Assembly: GCA_934045905.1 (NCBI GenBank)
Contig: OW203768.1
Span: 27,681,060-27,745,059, forward strand
Direction of reading: 5' to 3'
From: Leuctra nigra
Lineage: Eukaryota; Arthropoda; Insecta; Plecoptera; Leuctridae
DNA: 64,000 nucleotides
Shown here: in pieces, positions 9,568-19,703 of the stretch
How the letters are laid out: each line of letters opens with the position of its first letter
How positions within the stretch are numbered: position 1 is the first letter of the stretch
Made by a program: the position numbers and the translations under genes
Notes under the pieces: model-generated
The model's input: the letters and a program-made list of their open reading frames with translations, nothing else
Database searches by the model: none
Told to the model about the DNA's origin: nothing

Positions 9568-12500
9568 TTACTTTCTAATGTATCCGTAAGGCAAGCTGTT
9601 GTAGTTTTCAATCATTCTACGTTTCGTCAGATGTCTTTTATACTTTTTAGTTTCGTATCTAGTTCCAATGTGAAAAGGATTGATGCGAACAATTTTAGGC
9701 TGAGGCTGTATTGTGATAGTGCTCGTATCATCCTCAAGTGTCATACGTTTCAGAACGTCAAAATTAATCTGATTACTCGCGGCCCAGTTCAATGTCAATC
9801 CCCTCACTTTACAAACAGTTTTGACCTTTGAGGGGTCACCACCACAGTACACCTGATAACTATAATTTTTAGAGGCCCGCAGCTGACAAACGTTTTAATA
9901 TAAGTGTTTGAACCGTAGGACACTAGTTCATCAGTCAAATCCCCCAAAAAATTACCAAGTTGAATTTCCTCATCTCCCTCTGACTGCATATAAACCAGAC
10001 TGTCTGTATCGCAATAGATTATTCTGTCCCCAAGAAGTTCCAGGTAACTGTAAAGCCTCAAGCGTGCGAGACACGTGATGAATGAAGCGAGAACCAAGCT
10101 TGTCCTCTTGTTGGGTATGATTGCTTTGCTATGCGTTTTATAAACACAGAGCATTTTAACAGGTCCAATCGGATCAAGAGAAGTGAGCACAAGATTTGGA
10201 TCGCATGCAATGTCAAGGAGTTCATCGTTCTCACTGACAATTTTATGGCAAGGCAGTTCATCGCGTAAAGCCAATCTTCCCCAGAGCGAACAAAGCAAGA
10301 GTTTTGAAAGGGAAAGAAGTCCAGGATTGTGACTCATTTTATCTGGATCAAGCTTGATTCCTTCGACATTTTCAAAATCTGAAAGATATTTCTCTTTACT
10401 CTCGGGTGTATTGCAATCAGGTGGCCAATTCGAAGCTTCGGTCTTCATCTTTAGAAACGTATTTACGTACTCTGTGAATAAGCCTTTCCCCTTTCCCCTA
10501 CTGTATTGTTCAGTTTTGTACGCCCAGATTTCATGCACTTGAATGATTTGATAGTTGAGTGAAACGGCTTTATGCAGCTCTGGAGAGCACCAAGTCCCAT
10601 GCAAAATTCGTTCTTCAACAGAGTGTGGGCAATCCCCTTGGAACTCTAATTCTGCGCATGTGTTGCAGAGTGAAAAAATGAGTTTAGACGCATTCTTTTT
10701 TCCATATCTCGCTGGCAAAACGGGCAAGTACAAATCAGTCGGAGGGAGAACGCTACATTTAATGAGACCTTCAATAGCAGAAATGTCGTTGTTTGGACCC
10801 ATGATTTGCAGACAATTCTTTCCTGTGTAAACAGTAGGCGCCCCTGTTATCAATTTTCCTGTCTTTTGACAAAAAGGGTAAAGGCTACATACGTCAGAGA
10901 ACAATATGCGTTGGTTGTCTTTAGCTTCGACAAACGTTTTAAATGCATTCACGCGCCCTCCGAAGAAACTATCTCGAGCGTTAAGAGGCTCTTCATGGCG
11001 GTAGGGATAAGTTTTAAGAAACTCTTGCAACCTGACGTCTGTGTTTCTCTGATGTATGTAATCGCACTCCCACACCTCGACGAGCGTGACGTTTTGTGAA
11101 GCAAGAAGCTGAGATTTATACAAAGTGCTCTCATAGCGCGACTCGTGCGTTTCCCCATTTGTCCCCTGAAGAATTTTATTGCGGTCTTTATTGTTATGCA
11201 CAGGGCAACCATGCCAATGGTCTCCATAAAATTCGAAAATGGTAGGAGGATTTGTAGAACTACAATAACCATCGACCTTTAAACCATTGGTCTTGATTTC
11301 CCCACCATTGCGTGCATGTCTAATGGAAATATTGTTATCAAATGTCATCCATTCCAGCCACTGGATAGAAATATAAGAGTGCTTCTGTTTAAAGCTGTAA
11401 CCACCTCGAGGCATTATTGCGATAGTGTTTTCTTTCATGAAATGTGTCAAGTAAGTAGTGATGGCAACGCCTGCTATTGTAATTGCGCATGTGAAGGGGT
11501 CCAAGCCTACCGTGTCAAGAAATCCCTGTCTGAACGTCATGCAAGCTTGTCTGAGTATAGAGACATCAGTCAAACAATATTCCCGCAATTCCTGTCTCAT
11601 ATTGAAAACGACATTGTTTGCAACTTGATTTGCATGCCATTCAATCAACTCGGCCCTATCGGCGGGGCTCATGTAGTCCGGACCATAATAGTGCAAATCA
11701 GGAATTTTGCCCGAATAATTCCTCGTCTCTGGACTTGAAAAAAAGTGCGGATAGCAGCCCTTCTTAATCCCCCCGGGAAGGTTAAAGGCTTTAGGAAGTT
11801 GATTTAATCTCATGGGTAAAAAACACAAGCTGTCAATGAACTTCAATTTTTCGTACGAAAGCAACAGCAACTTAGCCCCAGACTTGATGACTTTTACATC
11901 CCAGTGCAAGTGTGTAACCATATAAGCTAATACAAAGGCTCCGTCGTACCCCTTCATGTTGTGCGCAATGAGAATAGTCTGTTTAATCTTGGGTCGTGAA
12001 CGTCTAATATGCGTGAAGAACTCTGCAATAGGATTTGAACTGTCAAAAACCTGTTGTCTAGAACTACCATCCGGAGAGCAAATGCTACAATGATCTGTTA
12101 TTGGATTATTCAAACAGCTAGTGCACGCCTGCTGTACACAGACCAAATTTGGTATATGTTCCATGACATTGTCCGATCCCAACAGGGGTGAAGATTGACT
12201 AGTTTCAATATCATACCATACGAACAATATGTTGCCGGAACTTTTCTCTGGTTCTATCTTTCTAATGTAGCAAACGTGATTCTCATCGACTCTAGTGCAA
12301 CAAATAGAGCACAATTTTTCTCCGCAAGAATGATTCTCTCTATCTTTCAGACTGTACAGCTTGCGACATTGCGAGCAAATTCTAATGACCTGACATAGTG
12401 TACGCTTGTTCGAAAAATACATTTTTTCGCGGTGATTATCAAAACACTCTTGTCCATAAAAAGATCTTTTACAATCTGTGCAAACGATTAGTTTCAAGTG

Positions 12501-13657
12501 AGAGGGGCAGAGTGGATTTTGATTGCATTTAGGACATTGTTTCGGACATCTGTGACCCCCGAGAGTCGAATAGCCGCGCCTACATGGTCTGCACCAATAA
12601 CTCCATCCGAACATTCCTGTAAGACTCGTAATCACGTTGTAATGATTGCTTTCCCTGTCGTAGAACAAATCAATGTTGAACTCTCTATCGGGCGGTCCTA
12701 CAAAGACGACTTCTTTTCCGTCTTTTGAAGAGAAAACTGTGATTTGATAATCTTCCAACATGTTTTGAAAAGCCTGGATCTCCTCTATGCCACCCCCAGA
12801 AACTGTCATATTAACTCCTGCCATCTGACAATATTCTAAAGCTTGCTCATGTTGGAGGCTCCGTCGTCCATCTTTCATTCTACTGCATGTCGATTGATCG
12901 TCCATAAGTATTGAAACGGCAACAGCGATAGCTCTGGCAAGACAAAGATTATCAGAACTATTGTCAATAGTAATCATGCTACGCTTACTCTTTGAATAAT
13001 CATGTCCCTGCAAATGGCGGGCCACCCCTCCCCTACCTACTGGAACTTCGAGATGAGCAACCATTATTGAAAGAACGCCACCAAAAAGAAATGATTCGTT
13101 GCTTTGAACAATCGCTTCGATCCTTTCCAAAATGATATCTACACTCAACTGATCGGCACGGCTATTACTCATATGTAACGGAATGTCGGGATTCGAACTG
13201 CTAATAATACTCATGGCAATTTTGTGATGCGGCAAGATATTAACAGAATCTGCAATGTATTCGAGCAAATGTTCCAAAACACTCCGAGTCCATTCGAGCG
13301 GATCTAAACCAACGGGCGTAGGCTCGAGAGCGATGTCAATATACCTTTGTTGGAAACGGAAGCGACTGGTCTGCCGTTGTCTGTGCCGCAAAACTCGAAA
13401 TCCGTCGTGTTGAGTTGCGCCGGAGACGTCGTCTTGGGAAGCGGGGGAAGCGCCGTCTTGAGAAGCGGTGGAGGCGCCATCTTGGGAATCGGTGGAGGTG
13501 CCGGGCTGATTGCTGTCTTGTGAGGAATCGATGCTGTCGGGTTCACGCGCTGAAAACAAAACAAATGGTTAGAATCGTGTACAAATTATGTGTGTGTCAT
13601 GAGACAATGAAAACGACGAATATTGTAATTCTCACCTCTCTTGCCTCCGCCAATCAT
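9568..13657 (-). pseudogene. PolB: Protein-primed family B DNA polymerase (Maverick/adintovirus PolB), one frameshift
   Basis: About 1,330 codons. A tiny first exon (13657-13636, MIGGGKR) is joined through an 86-nt GT-AG intron to the main exon at 13549. Domain order: Ser/Asp/Gln-rich N-terminus; a segment with NLCLARAIAVAV near residue 205; a Cys-rich zinc region (about 320-430); exonuclease motifs WYDIET (about 450), NMKGYDGAF (about 535) and YCLTDVSIL (about 662); polymerase motif A DVCSLYP (about 890), motif B KLLLCSLWGR (about 1087) and motif C YCDTDS (about 1183). Motif B has Cys where Asn is usual. Near 9870 the frame shifts: the conserved C-terminal part (YCGGDPSKVKTVCKVRG ... LPYGY) continues in another frame to 9568, so the copy is probably inactive. 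It would replicate the element by protein priming. Confidence 0.93.
13550..13635 (-). other. Predicted intron in the polymerase gene
   Basis: Donor AGAG|GTGAGA at 13636/13635 and acceptor TTGTTTTCAG|CGCG at 13550/13549. Removing it joins the frames exactly. Without it the polymerase ORF has no ATG upstream (its open frame begins only at a TTG inside the acceptor region). Confidence 0.75.
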
Positions 13658-14211
13658 TCCGTGAGCAACATTATTTCCAGCATTTTGAAAACAGCCCGAT
13701 TGGTGAGCGCCGCCATGTTCTCGTCGACAATCCTCTCCATGATATCCCGATCCGGACGCGCCTTCAGCAGCAGGTCCAGCACCTTGGTGTCCAGGTCCAG
13801 GGTTGCAGCACTCAGCTCGTCCGTTGCCGCATCGCGCGCTTGAAGGAGAAAGTAGGGCACCTTCCCAGCATGTGCCACGCGCGCCTTCTCCACAGCATCT
13901 ACCGCCAGTTCTCGATCTCCTTCGCTTCCGATGCCTTTGCACGAATAGCCTCTAGACCCAGAAGCTTTAGTAATATAATCTCCTTCTTGACTGCCTTGTA
14001 AAACTCCATATCCTCCGCTTTTACCGGCGTTTCCTTCTCCATGATCAAAGCAACTGTCAAAAAAACTAGGTTCGAGCTGTTCGGACTGGCTTAACTGAGC
14101 AATGTAATCGTCAAACTTGTAATCAAAATCTATAATCTCAGGCAATTCTATAGCATCGTCAAAATTAATACTATATTCGTCCAGGAAATCTTGGAGATCG
14201 TCACCAGACAT
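13654..14211 (-). CDS. Unknown acidic/helical protein, 185 aa, overlapping the polymerase start
   Basis: Start chosen at ATG 14211 (MSGDDLQDFLDEYSINFDDA); upstream in-frame codons include only GTG. The N-terminal 60 residues are strongly acidic with Phe/Tyr/Leu spaced through them (IELPEIIDFDYKFDDYIA), resembling an activation or partner-binding region. The C-terminal half is helical (AVDAVEKARVAHAG, then DLDTKVLDLLLKARPDRD). No family is recognised. Its stop overlaps the polymerase ATG as ATGA (13657-13654), implying one transcript, coupled initiation or alternative splicing. Good reading frame over its full length, unlike many neighbours. Confidence 0.6.
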   Translation of the reverse strand: MSGDDLQDFLDEYSINFDDAIELPEIIDFDYKFDDYIAQLSQSEQLEPSFFDSCFDHGEGNAGKSGGYGVLQGSQEGDYITKASGSRGYSCKGIGSEGDRELAVDAVEKARVAHAGKVPYFLLQARDAATDELSAATLDLDTKVLDLLLKARPDRDIMERIVDENMAALTNRAVFKMLEIMLLTE

Positions 14212-14563
14212 ACAAGCACAAAAAACACGCACCTGAGCTGAGATCCTTCAAACTACTGATGCAAGACTAGCCTGGTCCAACATAAGAACGTTGCCCCCAC
14301 TCTTTTCCCTTATGAATCTCCCCACCACTAAATTGTATTCCTTTACATTTAACTATCAGAAAAGCTATTTTGTGGAACGTGTTGTTTGAAATGAAGGGTT
14401 ATGAAAAAACATGTCGAACTCTTCATGCGACAATTAATAATGATTTATTATGTAATTAATTGATTATAAAGAACAAAATTGAATATTTAATTATTTATGT
14501 TAATTGATCAAAGAAAACATTTTACGAACTAATGTTAATATCATCTATTCTACTTGAAATATT
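14212..14563. other. AT-rich intergenic stretch
   Basis: No coding signal seen. A CAG|GTGCGTG donor-like site on the minus strand at about 14240 could belong to a noncoding leader exon of the acidic-protein/polymerase transcript. Confidence 0.4.
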
Positions 14564-15083
14564 TTAAAAATGTGCCGGAATCTTGGGAGCTAAAAAGAGA
14601 AAAGAAGAAACAATTATGATTTTTCATGAATTTCCTCCATCTCATTATCTGATGAATAGAAAACTCACCTAAATCGTCCTTGGCCCAATCCTCCGCCTCG
14701 TCGTCGTGGAGCTCTCCCGGCTCCACGTACTCCCAGGAGGAGTACAGGTAGAGCCCTTGCGGAGCATCCCGGTCCTCGAAGAGATGGTAGATCTCAGCGT
14801 ATTGGCCGTCGAGGCCCGACCTCACCCGGCCTGTCTCGCCGACCACCACACAGGTGCGCGGGAAATATATATCGGCGATGATGTTTCTTGCGTTATTCCA
14901 GGTTTGCGTAACGACGTTATCCATGATGTCAAAGAGGCCCTCTCTTTGGAATTCTGTCGCCCTCCGCGACATGCTATGGACCAGGTCCACGCACGCCCAT
15001 CGAAGAATACAAAACAATCCTTCCACCAGGGCCGCCAGCCCCCCCATCACAAGCGCAAACATCGCGGAAATAATAGCAAACAT
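14564..15083 (-). CDS. Unknown membrane-anchored protein, two exons, about 146 aa
   Basis: Start ATG 15083. Residues 1-30 are hydrophobic (MFAIISAMFALVMGGLAALV...), a signal-anchor or transmembrane helix; the rest is soluble and rich in acidic and aromatic residues (IYHLFEDRDAPQGLYLY, then EPGELHDDEAEDWAKDD). The frame reads through the donor, but GATTTAG|GTGAGT (14669/14668) and CTCTTTTTAG|CTCCC (14590/14589) define a 79-nt intron; splicing adds APKIPAHF and a stop at 14564. No family recognised. It is the first leftward gene from the divergent promoter. Retaining the intron would give a different 38-residue tail (to 14550), so alternative C-termini are possible. Confidence 0.55.
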
Positions 15084-15189
15084 TTTCAAAATTTTCAACA
15101 GACAACAGACAGACAGACACGAAATAAACGGCAGCGAACACAAAACACAGAGTGAAGCAGTGATAGTGAGGGTTTTGAGCGTTTCAGGG

Positions 15190-15310
15190 GTTTATATAAA
15201 CTCGGTACCTTGCCCCGCGGGGGAGACGTGTGTCTAACATTGGAGGGGATGATATGTCCCCTGTCTTTGACCCCGGATCACCAAACAAGGTAAAAATATA
15301 TATAAAAAAT
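15190..15310. promoter_or_regulatory. Divergent promoter region of the virus-like element
   Basis: GTTTATATAAAC at 15190-15201 is a perfect palindrome, so it offers a TATA box in both directions. It lies about 110 bp from the leftward membrane-protein ATG (15083). A second TATA-like run (AAATATATATAAAAAA) at about 15294-15309 is better placed for the rightward ATPase at 15408. Leftward (replication-type) and rightward (virion) genes diverge here. Confidence 0.55.
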
Positions 15311-15407
15311 CTATATGTAAAACTTGTTCGGGGGGTAAAATAGATACATAAATTCTCCAACACAGCGTGCCCTTCATTAGTATGTTCTAGGCTGTAGAGA
15401 CAATAAA

Positions 15408-16079
15408 ATGTACACTATAGAAACGCCCTTCCGAGCCCTGCTAGTTGCTCCCTCAGGTGGGGGTAAGACATATTGGGTGCACAGATTCTTAAAACATATG
15501 GATCAAATGACTGACAGACCGTTCAAAAAGGTCATTTTCTGCTACTCTATTATGCAGCCTCTGTACGAACAGATGACCGATGAAAGAATCGTTTTTCACA
15601 AAGGGCTATATTCCGTTGATGACACTGTTCAAGCTGAGAACGGCCCTACTCTGCTGATCATGGACGACATGCTAACAGAGACGGACGACAGTGTGACTGA
15701 TATTTTTATAAAAAAGAGTCATCATTTGGATATATCTGTATTATACCTTACTCAAAATCTGTTTTATGCTGGTAAAGCAAACCGCAACATTTCGTTAAAT
15801 GCAGATCTGATTGTGATGTTTAGAAATAGACGGGACATGGTACAAAGCAGCATTTTAAACAGGCAATTCGCCCCGAGGCAATCGAAATGGGTGGACGAAG
15901 CGTTTCAGGACGCAACGAAAGAGAAATACGGCTATTTGTTGTACAATTTTAAGCCAACTTGTAAAGAGCTGTTTAGACTAAGGACAAACATTTTTCCAGA
16001 TGATGAGCATTCTTATGTCTATGTTGCAAAGAAAACACCTATAAGTAGCGAGTACCTGGAGCCAACAAAATCATTTTGA
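15408..16079 (+). CDS. Genome-packaging ATPase (FtsK/HerA type)
   Basis: 223 aa. Walker A APSGGGKT at residues 14-21, Walker B LLIMDD at 82-87, then a predicted sensor segment VLYLTQNLFY. This is the compact A32-like/adenovirus IVa2-analogous packaging ATPase found in Mavericks and adintoviruses; it would drive DNA into the capsid. Intact, ends in TGA, and is the first gene of the rightward cluster, four bases upstream of the next ATG. The usual TGA stop here argues against TGA recoding in this element. Confidence 0.92.
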   Translation: MYTIETPFRALLVAPSGGGKTYWVHRFLKHMDQMTDRPFKKVIFCYSIMQPLYEQMTDERIVFHKGLYSVDDTVQAENGPTLLIMDDMLTETDDSVTDIFIKKSHHLDISVLYLTQNLFYAGKANRNISLNADLIVMFRNRRDMVQSSILNRQFAPRQSKWVDEAFQDATKEKYGYLLYNFKPTCKELFRLRTNIFPDDEHSYVYVAKKTPISSEYLEPTKSF

Positions 16080-16083
16080 GATA

Positions 16084-16410
16084 ATGGCCCCAATGGTGAG
16101 CAAACAACTACTTAAATCGCTTAAAAAGGCTAGTCCTAAAGCGAGACGAGTCATTATTAAAGAGGGGGGAGCCAGATTAGTGCATTGCTTGTGCGAGTGC
16201 GCGTTGAATCTACTTAACGGGAACATTCCCATAACAAAGGCACAGAAGACCAAACTGTCGAGGCATAAAAAGTTTTTGAGAAAGTTAGCTAAAAAAGGAA
16301 GTTGGCAACGCAAGAAACATCTTCTGCAAGGCCAATCGGGTGGTGCATTTTTCCCTCTGTTGCTCGCACCTCTTTTATCGGGAGTGATTTCAAGTCTCTT
16401 TAATAAATAA
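16084..16410 (+). CDS. pX-like basic core/minor virion protein
   Basis: 108 aa, Lys/Arg-rich (AQKTKLSRHKKFLRKLAKKG, then WQRKKHLL) followed by QGQSGGAFFPLLLAPLLSGV, a hydrophobic tail. Adintoviruses and Mavericks encode short basic proteins with this layout that resemble adenovirus pX (mu); a small basic DNA-condensing or membrane-active role is inferred. The LQGQSGGA segment looks like an adenain cleavage neighbourhood. Its TAA overlaps the next ATG (TAATG). Confidence 0.75.
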   Translation: MAPMVSKQLLKSLKKASPKARRVIIKEGGARLVHCLCECALNLLNGNIPITKAQKTKLSRHKKFLRKLAKKGSWQRKKHLLQGQSGGAFFPLLLAPLLSGVISSLFNK

Positions 16411-17124
16411 TGGAACACGCCAAGAAGTTATATCTCATCGATCCTGAAAATGTACACAAGATTCAACATCACGCAAACAGACAGAATATCGAGCAAACGA
16501 AATTGTCCGCCCTAGATGCCGAGATGAAGAAAATATTGAACAATACGACACTAGATGAACGCAGCAAGTTTTTTTCTATATAATCAATCGTTGCAATCCA
16601 GAATGCATTTGCTGCATGATTTGAACACGCCAATAGAAATAACGGAAAAGACGATTGAAAACCCATCAGAAAATCCGCCAGTAATTAAAAAAGAATTAGG
16701 CCTTCGTGATGAGGTCATAAAATCATTGCCCAAGACTGTACAAAGGAGTGGGGGACTTCTATTTGACCGTCTGGCGGAAGCCAATGAAATACAGTGGAAT
16801 AAAGAGGGGTTAGTGACCATCGACGGCAAGGTGATACAGGGGTCGTCTCTAGTAGACCTCATCGGAGACAGCGTTAGAAACCGGGCACTAAGTAATCCCA
16901 CGGGATGGGTTCAGCTGTCTAATTTAATTGGTTCGTTAAATATTCCTCTCGAGATGATCGGTAATCAACGTAGAAGGGAATACATAAAACAACTTTCAAG
17001 ATATGAATCGCCATTAGAAGCTCAAGATCCGAACGCCAAGCGCAGACGTCAAAGTGGGCCGACAAATTGGAAACCGGACAGGAAAAGGAAGACCTTTGCC
17101 TGGGAAAATTACTCGTTTGAATAA
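16410..17124 (+). pseudogene. Unknown Maverick gene with a one-base frameshift
   Basis: The ATG at 16410 overlaps the upstream stop and opens a 57-codon frame (MEHAKKLYLIDPENVHKIQ...) that ends at 16583. The downstream frame (from about 16569 to 17124) carries the rest: a linker, FDRLAEANEIQWNKEGLVTI, a helical part and a basic C-terminus (PNAKRRRQSGPTN, KPDRKRKTFAWENYSFE). The frames meet in a run of seven T at 16569-16575, so one extra or missing T explains the break. An ATG at 16555 could start the downstream frame alone. Programmed slippage is an alternative, but decay elsewhere in the element makes a lesion (or sequencing error) likelier. The stop overlaps the integrase ATG. Function unknown. 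Confidence 0.65.
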
Positions 17125-18203
17125 TGAAAAACGATGTTAAAAAAATACTGGGAGCTATTTATCACGATCCAAAGAGCGGTCATTCCTTCTCGACGCCTAA
17201 AAGACTGTGGGAAGCGACGGGAAGACGAATACCAATCGATCAAGTGGAAGCCTATTTAAAATCGCAAGATGCTTATACTCTACATAAAACCGCCCGCCGA
17301 AAATTCCCTCGGACTAAATATATCGTGAGTAACATTCAGGACTTATGGCAGACGGATTTGATGGATGTCAATCATCTAAAGCGGTTCAATAATGGAATAC
17401 GATATCTATTAGTTGTGATTGCTTGCTTCTCTCGTATGGCCTATGTTCGCCCGTTGAAATCAAAAAAAGGCGCCGAAGTGACTAAACAATTCGCGAGTAT
17501 ATTGAAAGAAGCCAAATACTCACCAGTCAACTTGTCTAGCGATAAAGGTACCGAATATAAAAACACACATTTTCAAAATCTTATCAAGAAAAAGAAGATT
17601 AATTACTACAATAACGATGCTCCCATTAAGAGTGCCTACGCTGAGCGTCTAATTAGATCGTTAAAAGTGCGCCTTGCCAAATTTATGCAATCGACAAATA
17701 GTCGCAGCTATTACAAACACTTGCAGGACCTTGTATTAGGCTACAATAAATCTTTTCACGTATCTATCGGCAGAGCACCACTTGATGTCAACGAGTGCAA
17801 TGTTCTAGAGGTGTGGAAGTATCAGCATAGACATAAAAAGAACGCGAATAGACGTAAAAAGGCTCCAAGATTTTCAGTTGGTCAGCACGTGCGTCTCAAT
17901 AGGATCAAGGATCTCTTTGAAAAGGAATCTAAAGCAGGCTGGACAGAAGAAATTTTTCAAATCGAAAAAGTTATCAAGAAACATCCTCCCGTGTACAGAG
18001 TCAAAGATTCGAAAGGAGCATTAATCTCGGGCATTTTTTACGAACCAGAGCTTCAAGCAGTCTCGGAAAAAAAGATTTTCAAGATAGAATATATTTTGAG
18101 ACGCCGGGGGAAAGGGACCAGACGCGAGGCGCTTGTACACTGGTCCGGCCACGACGATTCGTTTAATTCTTGGGTATTGTTAAAAGATATACAAAAAATA
18201 TAA
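17124..18203 (+). CDS. INT: Retroviral-type integrase with C-terminal chromodomain
   Basis: 359 aa. The catalytic core has D78 (QTDLMDV), D140 (LSSDKGTEYKN) and E174 (SAYAERLIRS), the DDE triad of rve-family integrases. An SH3-like region follows (SVGQHVRLNR, about 245), then a chromodomain (about 318-359: IEYILRRRGK, LVHWSGHDDSFNSW, with the aromatic residues expected for methyl-lysine readers). The fusion is the hallmark of Maverick/Polinton integrases and would insert the element, with the chromodomain biasing it to marked chromatin (inference). The frame is intact. Confidence 0.95.
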   Translation: MKNDVKKILGAIYHDPKSGHSFSTPKRLWEATGRRIPIDQVEAYLKSQDAYTLHKTARRKFPRTKYIVSNIQDLWQTDLMDVNHLKRFNNGIRYLLVVIACFSRMAYVRPLKSKKGAEVTKQFASILKEAKYSPVNLSSDKGTEYKNTHFQNLIKKKKINYYNNDAPIKSAYAERLIRSLKVRLAKFMQSTNSRSYYKHLQDLVLGYNKSFHVSIGRAPLDVNECNVLEVWKYQHRHKKNANRRKKAPRFSVGQHVRLNRIKDLFEKESKAGWTEEIFQIEKVIKKHPPVYRVKDSKGALISGIFYEPELQAVSEKKIFKIEYILRRRGKGTRREALVHWSGHDDSFNSWVLLKDIQKI

Positions 18204-18206
18204 AAT

Positions 18207-19178
18207 ATGCAAGGAGAGTCGTTCTACCTAACTCTTCCCTCTAACTCGAGCGGTCATATCTATAAAAACAACTCGCCAGCAAAGTATTCCACCCAGCTAA
18301 GACAGACAATTAATCTCGTGGGCCAGTGGGAAGCCGCGTTAGCCGTGTCACACATTCCACAGACGCTGCATAATGTGTCGGCACCAAACAACAGAATCAC
18401 AGTGAAAGTAATGACAGATGGTCAGGAAACGGCCCGTTCAATTGTCAAAGTGCGTCCGGGTTATTACACACACCCTGTCGAGTTGATGCAGGCTTTGAAT
18501 AAAGCGTTGGAAAATCACGGCAAATATGTGAGAGATAAGAATGGAATATATGCGTTCCAGAAGAATAATGTGGACAACGCTGAGGAACAAGTGCCTCCAG
18601 CACCGCCACCAGTCAAGATTCAATGAATTACAATTCCTAATATCGAAACGAACCCACACTATCAGGCTACACTATCTAAGCCTTTGATTGGCACTCTTCT
18701 TGGCCAAATTGACACTGCAGTGGACGGCAACGTCGACCCTCCACCCCCAGGGCATGAGGCAGCGGCCTTCTTAAAAGCAGCGCCGCCCACAGAAACTCCA
18801 CCCGTGGAGACGGTAATTATCCTCGCTGCAGACGTGCTGGCCAGACAGCTTGGCTTGGAAGCTGGAGATAATTTGGCAACATCGACCATGAAAGATGATT
18901 CATTCGACATATCGCACGGTGTCCCCAATCAGCTGTATATCTACACAGACTTGATCCTGCCCGTCATGGTCGGCGACACTGTGGCGCCTCTGATTCGAAT
19001 CGTCAATATAGACACAACCGTTAATCCATACGGCAAAACGATCACTCACGAATTCATCAATTTACAATACTTGCCAATTATGGCCACAAGTCTGAGGCAA
19101 ATTGACGTGCTTATAAGTAATCATTCAGGCTATCCAGCAGCATTCGAGCACGGGACATCAACCCTTAAATACACCTGA
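18207..19178 (+). pseudogene. Minor capsid (penton-like) protein with in-frame stop
   Basis: A 324-codon frame interrupted once by TGA at 18624-18626; both sides are in the same frame and coding continues directly past it (ITIPNIETNPHYQ). The N-terminus FYLTLPSNSS, with LVGQWEAALAVSHIP, and the C-terminal PLIRIVNIDTT, HEFINLQYLPI are typical of the Maverick minor capsid protein that forms the fivefold vertices. Immediately downstream of the integrase. TGA is also the true terminal stop of this gene (19176), so the internal TGA is best read as a nonsense mutation. A proline-rich loop (PPAPPP) precedes it. Confidence 0.85.
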
Positions 19179-19200
19179 GGAAAAAGGTCTAGTTCAAAAT

Positions 19201-19701
19201 ATGTCCAGACACGAGGTCGATATTTATACTAGATATTATCAGGACCAAGCTGGAGGGGCAATTGACAACGTGTACAGAGGAAGTTATGATCAGAGCGGTA
19301 CAGGAATAGGTAGTTGGCTTGGCGGCTTGCTAAAAATGGCAATTCCCTTGTTCAAATCGGGAATTAAGGCAGTCGGTCGGGAAACACTCCGAGGTAGTAC
19401 AAATCTACTTGCCGATGTCATTGCAAAGAAACCTTTTAAGCAGTCGTTTAATACCAGGATGTCCGAAACGGGGGATGTCTTGAAAGACAAGTTGTCTGAT
19501 AAGATAAAGACCATGTCTGGCTCGGGCTTATATAGAAAGATTAAATTGCAAGGTGTCGGTCACTCTCTCACCGAGTCTGGAGCAAGACGGAGTGTGCGAA
19601 GGGGTAGTGCCGTGAAGAAAACAACAGCGAAGAAAGCTAGCAAGAAGAAGAAGAAGAAGCCTAAACAGACACTTGGAGCTGTGCGTGATACCTTTGCCTA
19701 G
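19201..19701 (+). CDS. pVI-like protein with amphipathic helix and basic tail
   Basis: 166 aa. Residues 36-60 (GIGSWLGGLLKMAIPLFKSG...) form a Gly/hydrophobic amphipathic stretch like the membrane-active helix of adenovirus pVI. The C-terminal third is very basic (KKTTAKKASKKKKKKPK). LQGVG near residue 118 matches the adenain-type cleavage pattern (M/I/L)xGx|G, so the protease at 21.9 kb may process it. It sits between minor and major capsid genes as in adintoviruses. Assignment rests on layout and composition, not on close identity. Confidence 0.7.
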   Translation: MSRHEVDIYTRYYQDQAGGAIDNVYRGSYDQSGTGIGSWLGGLLKMAIPLFKSGIKAVGRETLRGSTNLLADVIAKKPFKQSFNTRMSETGDVLKDKLSDKIKTMSGSGLYRKIKLQGVGHSLTESGARRSVRRGSAVKKTTAKKASKKKKKKPKQTLGAVRDTFA

Positions 19702-19703
19702 AC

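Noticed and set aside
13415..13942. Arg/Ser-rich ORFs on both strands near the polymerase start
   Set aside because: They are shadows of the polymerase N-terminus and the acidic-protein gene; composition is biased and no start context supports them.
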